From Campylobacterota bacterium (lineage in GTDB: Bacteria; Babelota; Babeliae; Babelales; Chromulinivoraceae), in assembly GCA_002721975.1 (NCBI GenBank), contig PBME01000019.1, forward strand, positions 1-46,456: a DNA stretch of 46,456 nucleotides, in the 5' to 3' direction. The notes under the pieces were generated by a model that had not been told where the DNA came from, did no database searches, and saw only the letters and a program-made list of their open reading frames with translations. The position numbers and the translations under genes were made by a program. Of this stretch, positions 43,518-46,456 are shown one piece after another (position 1 is the first letter of the stretch; each line of letters starts with the position of its first letter).

Positions 43518-45023
43518 CTATTTTTCTTCCAGTTTAAATTCATTTTTTTGTAAAGCCACATCACTTACAAGTGTTAGTTGAGAACCGAATTCTTTTTCTA
43601 ATGCAAGAATCGAATTAAATTCAACACTCACAATAAAATCAAACACTTCATTGTTAACAGCAAGTGACATTTTTTTTCCTATTAACTGTTCTTGCAAGGT
43701 ACGTTTAACATTACGTAATACTTCATAACTTTCTGCTCGAACAGACATCAGCCAACCAAGACCAGAGCAACAATGACAAACATTCATCAGTTGTCGCATT
43801 AATGTTTTTCCTGATCGCTTTCTTGTCATTTGCACAATACCAAATTCAGAAACTTGTAATACAACTGACTGAAACTTATCTAATTCTTTAAGCATTTTTT
43901 CAAAATACGCAACAAGTTTATGACGATTTTTTTGATTTGACATATCAATAAAATCAATAACTATAAGACCACCTATGTTACGCAGCTTTAGTTGCAATAC
44001 AGTCTCTTTTGCAGCTTCTAAATTAGTTTTTAATATTGTTTCTTCTAAGTTGCCTTTACCTGTAAATTTACCTGTATTAACATCGATCACTGTTAAAGCT
44101 TCTGTTGTATCTATAACAATGGATCCACCTGACTGTAAATGTACTTTTGGTTCAAGTGAAGATTCTATTTGCTTATCAACATGATATTGATCAAACAAGT
44201 CATTTTTTTGTGAGTAAGTTTTAATTTTAAATTTATGCTCTGGAGCTACTTTGCTAATATAGCGATAAATCATATCATGATTTACTTCATCATCTGTAAT
44301 AATTGATTCAACTTCATCATCTAAGTGATCTCTGATGACCTGCAAAGAAATATCCATGTCTTCATGAATTTTTGACTTAGACTCCGCTTTCGTGTACTGA
44401 GAAAGCATTTTATTCCAACCCGAAATTAAAAACGCTAAATCTTTATAGATTTCTCCCTCACTTTTTCCTTCAGCAGATGTACGAATAACAGCTCCCATAC
44501 CAGAAGGTAGATGTTTTGTTACAACTTCTTTAAGACGAACTCGTTCTTGCCGATCTTCAATCTTTTTAGAAACACCTATGCGAGGAATATTTGGAGTTAA
44601 AACTACAAACCTTCCTGGAAACGTAAAACAAGTTGTTAGCTTAGCTCCCTTTTCATCTACGGGCTCTTTGCTAACTTGAACCAACATATCTTCACCTTCG
44701 TTTAAAATCTTTGATATATCGATTTTTTCAGGTGATAAACGAGGTTTTGTTTCTTCTTCTATTTCAACTTGTTCGCCCATAATTCTATTGGCAGCTAAAT
44801 CACGATCAATTTCTGATACATGTAAAAAACCTGCACGTTCTTGACCGATGTCAACAAATGCTGTCTGTATTCCAGGCAATATCTTTGATACATTTCCTTT
44901 GAAAAACGAACGCTCTATAACTTTATCAGTACTTTGACCAAAAAAGATACTCTCTAGCTTGCCTTCTCGCAAGATAGCTATTCGAGTTTCCCAAGGATTT
45001 TTATTTATTAAAATTTTTTTCAT
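43518..45023 (-). CDS. rng: Ribonuclease G/E family endoribonuclease
   Basis: 501 residues, the RNase G size, with no long C-terminal scaffold. It cleaves single-stranded A/U-rich RNA in rRNA maturation and mRNA decay. The S1 domain is at about 35-125 (KGNVSKILPGIQTAFVDIGQ). The catalytic Mg sites are Asp314 (TVIDVNTG) and Asp357 (IVIDFIDM), 43 residues apart as in E. coli RNase E. The zinc link is Cys416/Cys419 (CHCC). An acidic insert in the S1 region is variable in the family. The gene lies upstream of gatB with 25 bases between and is divergent from the Pal-like gene. Confidence 0.94.
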   Translation of the reverse strand: MKKILINKNPWETRIAILREGKLESIFFGQSTDKVIERSFFKGNVSKILPGIQTAFVDIGQERAGFLHVSEIDRDLAANRIMGEQVEIEEETKPRLSPEKIDISKILNEGEDMLVQVSKEPVDEKGAKLTTCFTFPGRFVVLTPNIPRIGVSKKIEDRQERVRLKEVVTKHLPSGMGAVIRTSAEGKSEGEIYKDLAFLISGWNKMLSQYTKAESKSKIHEDMDISLQVIRDHLDDEVESIITDDEVNHDMIYRYISKVAPEHKFKIKTYSQKNDLFDQYHVDKQIESSLEPKVHLQSGGSIVIDTTEALTVIDVNTGKFTGKGNLEETILKTNLEAAKETVLQLKLRNIGGLIVIDFIDMSNQKNRHKLVAYFEKMLKELDKFQSVVLQVSEFGIVQMTRKRSGKTLMRQLMNVCHCCSGLGWLMSVRAESYEVLRNVKRTLQEQLIGKKMSLAVNNEVFDFIVSVEFNSILALEKEFGSQLTLVSDVALQKNEFKLEEK

Positions 45024-45247
45024 ATACTTAATTTTATATTACAAAATAGCTTATAGCTTCCTACTCTTTCTTTGAGTATACACCATTTACATCTATTTAA
45101 AAACTTCTACCTGATAAATCCAATATTTATGGTTTTTAATATTAAAAAGTTGTACAATTTGACTTTTCAAACAAGGATCATAAACTATCTGAAAAGTTCA
45201 ATATTGCGTAATCTATTGATCAATATAACGCTGTAAAGGCACTCTAT
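45024..45247. promoter_or_regulatory. 224-bp divergent region between rng and the Pal-like gene
   Basis: Contains promoters for both directions. For the lipoprotein I see TTGACT/TAAACT (listed separately). For rng, minus-strand TATACT (45080-45075) could be a -10 box but lacks a good -35. The long leader before rng could be its own cleavage target, as in RNase E autoregulation, but no hairpin proves this. No small gene seen. Confidence 0.4.
45159..45186 (+). promoter_or_regulatory. Putative promoter of the Pal-like lipoprotein gene
   Basis: TTGACT (45159-45164), a 16-base spacer and TAAACT (45181-45186). The -35 box matches five of six positions and the -10 box four. Confidence 0.55.
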
Positions 45248-45874
45248 ATGTATAAATCAAAAACTATTTTTTTTACATACAATATAATATTACTACTCAG
45301 CTTGTTAAGTGGCTGCACGAAAGAAAAAACACAAATACATAAACAATCTTTTCTTTCAAAAGCTCAAAAAGCAAAAGATACTGCTTCTATAAAAGCATTT
45401 GATCTTGATCACAACGATATGACAACTTTCGCTTTAGACCAAAATCAATCACAACGTTCACAAACAACAACAAATCAACAACAAAGTAATTTATTTTCTT
45501 GGGAAAACCTTGCAGCTGAAAACACAAAACAAGAGTTTAAAAAATTAATTTTTAACTTTGATCGATACACGCTCGAACAAAACCAGCAAAAAGAGCTCAA
45601 GCATAATATCAAACAAGCTAAAAAAATGATCAAAGATGGCAAAACTATCGTTATAGAAGGACATGCTTGTCATTCTGCAGGATCGGCAATTTATAATCTT
45701 GCTCTATCTGAAAAACGAGCTCGACATGTAGCTAAAAAATTAGCTGATGCAGGAATAGATCCAACACATATAAAAATTGCACCTCGAGGCCATGAAATGC
45801 CAATTGTTAAAAACGGCAACAGAGAGGAACAAGCAATTAACCGACGAGTAGAACTCTTTGCAATTGATAACTAA
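45248..45874 (+). CDS. pal: Pal-like outer-membrane lipoprotein with OmpA C-terminal domain
   Basis: 208 residues. The signal ends in a lipobox LLSGC with Cys23, so it is a predicted substrate of the Lgt encoded here. A Gln/Thr/Ser-rich linker (about 30-90) leads to an OmpA-type peptidoglycan-binding domain (about 97-207), with LIFNFDRYTLEQNQ, VIEGHACHSAGSAIYNLALS, EKRARHVAKKL and the end NRRVELFAID. Normally the motif is GH-x-D; here Cys141 replaces the Asp that grips diaminopimelate, while Arg157 is kept. AAAGG lies 9 bases before the ATG. It probably ties the outer membrane to the wall, possibly with altered ligand binding. No tol genes are adjacent. Confidence 0.88.
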   Translation: MYKSKTIFFTYNIILLLSLLSGCTKEKTQIHKQSFLSKAQKAKDTASIKAFDLDHNDMTTFALDQNQSQRSQTTTNQQQSNLFSWENLAAENTKQEFKKLIFNFDRYTLEQNQQKELKHNIKQAKKMIKDGKTIVIEGHACHSAGSAIYNLALSEKRARHVAKKLADAGIDPTHIKIAPRGHEMPIVKNGNREEQAINRRVELFAIDN

Positions 45875-45877
45875 CAC

Positions 45878-45909
45878 AAAAAAGCGCCTTTTAAATAAGG
45901 CGCTTTTTT
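45878..45909. terminator. Bidirectional terminator after the Pal-like gene
   Basis: AAAAAAGCGCCTT and AAGGCGCTTTTTT form a 13-bp perfect stem around TTAAAT, with U runs on both strands. It separates the convergent lipoprotein and 45929 genes. Confidence 0.92.
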
Positions 45910-45928
45910 ATTTTCGTCACAGAGTTTT

Positions 45929-46252
45929 TTATTTATTATCTGGCCTTAAACCAATCAGAGCTGCTTGACGATCTGCGCATTGTCCACTAAGATCCCAATT
46001 TTCCAATACAGATACCATAGAAGCAGCTAACCAAAATGCAAGAGGAAAAGTTGGTCTACCAAGCGTTACTGCCTTGAAACCAGTTGCCACCGTGAACGCA
46101 GAACAAGAAAAAAATGCTGCCCTTATCAGAGCTTTTTGATATCGAATCTCATCTAATTCTTTAAGCAATTGCTTTCTTTCTTCTTTAACATTTGCATGAA
46201 TGACACACGGCATAAATGTCATCAAAAACAATATGCTTAATACTTTTCTCAT
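45929..46252 (-). CDS. Small secreted/membrane protein of unknown function
   Basis: 107 residues. AAAGGAG precedes the ATG by about 5 bases. Signal peptide MRKVLSILFLMTFMPCVIHA. A charged helix (about 21-42) is followed by a hydrophobic segment pair (about 44-88, AAFFSCSAFTVATGFKAV and FPLAFWLAASMVSVL). The C-terminus NWDLSGQCADRQAALIGLRP is polar. This charged-helix plus membrane-hairpin design resembles other secreted proteins here. The gene starts 22 bases after the stop of mnmE and may share its transcript. Function unknown. Confidence 0.75.
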   Translation of the reverse strand: MRKVLSILFLMTFMPCVIHANVKEERKQLLKELDEIRYQKALIRAAFFSCSAFTVATGFKAVTLGRPTFPLAFWLAASMVSVLENWDLSGQCADRQAALIGLRPDNK

Positions 46253-46274
46253 AAAACTCCTTTGAGGTTATACA

Positions 46275-46456
46275 TTACTTTCCTACGCAAAACTGCTTAA
46301 AAACCTTATCCATAGCAGCTTCACTTACAGATCGACCAGTTACCTCAGAGAGTGACTGTAATGCTTCTCGAAGATGATAGGCAACTAATTCATACTCAAC
46401 AGGATGCTCAAGCATAGGTACTATCTTTTTTAATTGTTCTAAAAATGTACATAACA
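46275..46456 (-). CDS. mnmE: tRNA modification GTPase MnmE, C-terminal end (cut by window edge)
   Basis: The last 60 codons of a minus-strand frame run in from the right edge. The protein end reads EYELVAYHLREALQSLSEVT, then GRSVSEAAMDKVFKQFCVGK and stop. The Cys-x-Gly-Lys terminus after a helix with F..FC is the diagnostic end of MnmE, whose Cys is needed for activity. MnmE is the G protein partner of MnmG (encoded at 16484) in wobble uridine modification. GTPase and formyl-THF domains lie outside the window. Confidence 0.93.
   Translation of the reverse strand, partial: LCTFLEQLKKIVPMLEHPVEYELVAYHLREALQSLSEVTGRSVSEAAMDKVFKQFCVGK

Noticed and set aside
45024-45247. RNase E-type autoregulatory leader upstream of rng
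   Set aside because: The leader is AT-rich but I cannot find a convincing conserved hairpin; kept only as a possibility in the region entry.
1-46456. tRNA, rRNA, riboswitch, CRISPR or transposon remnants in the intergenic gaps
   Set aside because: All gaps are below about 230 bases. I saw no cloverleaf, repeated spacer array, inverted terminal repeats or transposase-like frame. Covariance models could still reveal a small RNA.

Overview
This window is AT-rich and gene-dense, with short intergenic gaps and no tRNA, rRNA, CRISPR array or insertion sequence that I can see. It carries 45 protein-coding genes, two of them cut by the window edges. The housekeeping genes are bacterial. A prolipoprotein diacylglyceryl transferase, a Pal-type lipoprotein, an MlaE/MlaF lipid ABC transporter and type II secretion secretins point to a Gram-negative-type envelope. 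MurB and MraY indicate a peptidoglycan pathway. At least 17 genes encode small secreted proteins of no recognised family, and the Tgt looks adapted to salvage. My best guess is a host-associated bacterium with a reduced genome, of the Candidatus Dependentiae (TM6)/Babeliae kind. That assignment is an inference from gene content and style, not a proven identification.

Layout. 1-2.0 kb: three minus-strand secreted proteins that appear to be diverged paralogs sharing a short SWLHDQ motif (two of them) and a beta-rich C-terminal half. 2.1-3.3 kb: rpmG (ribosomal L33) converging on a secreted coiled-coil protein across a shared bidirectional terminator. 3.4-5.8 kb: trhO-murB-mepB-like operon. 5.8-6.9 kb: a secreted protein on the minus strand. 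7.0-10.2 kb: tgt, a SpoU-type RNA methyltransferase and an APC-family permease. 10.3-16.4 kb: an island of secreted proteins interrupted only by minus-strand mraY. Three consecutive proteins share a hydrophobic-helix plus Y-x-x-G/D-x-x-S module, and two more are a clear tandem duplicate. 16.4-27.5 kb: a long plus-strand run of mnmG, an ABC-F ATPase, lgt, dnaG, rpoD, a CorC/HlyC-like CBS protein, a small secreted protein and an enolase homologue that has lost nearly all catalytic residues.

27.5-39.2 kb is one minus-strand run read from a strong extended -10 promoter: secG, mlaE, mlaF, moxR, gspC-like, secretin 1, gspL/pilM-pilN-like, gspM/pilO-like, secretin 2. It combines inner-membrane translocation, lipid transport and half of a type II secretion apparatus, with two full-length secretins and no pseudopilins or motor ATPase in view. 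39.3-46.5 kb: more secreted proteins (one with 18 cysteines in 188 residues), gatB and rng on the minus strand, a Pal-like lipoprotein lacking the usual diaminopimelate-binding Asp, and the 3' end of mnmE.

How it fits together. Lgt, SecG and the Gsp proteins supply the export machinery that the many signal-peptide proteins would need. Tgt, TrhO, MnmG and MnmE all modify the wobble position of tRNA, so wobble modification is strongly represented. The most unusual points are the doubled secretin operon, the pseudo-enolase, and the families of related secreted proteins that may be effectors or envelope components.
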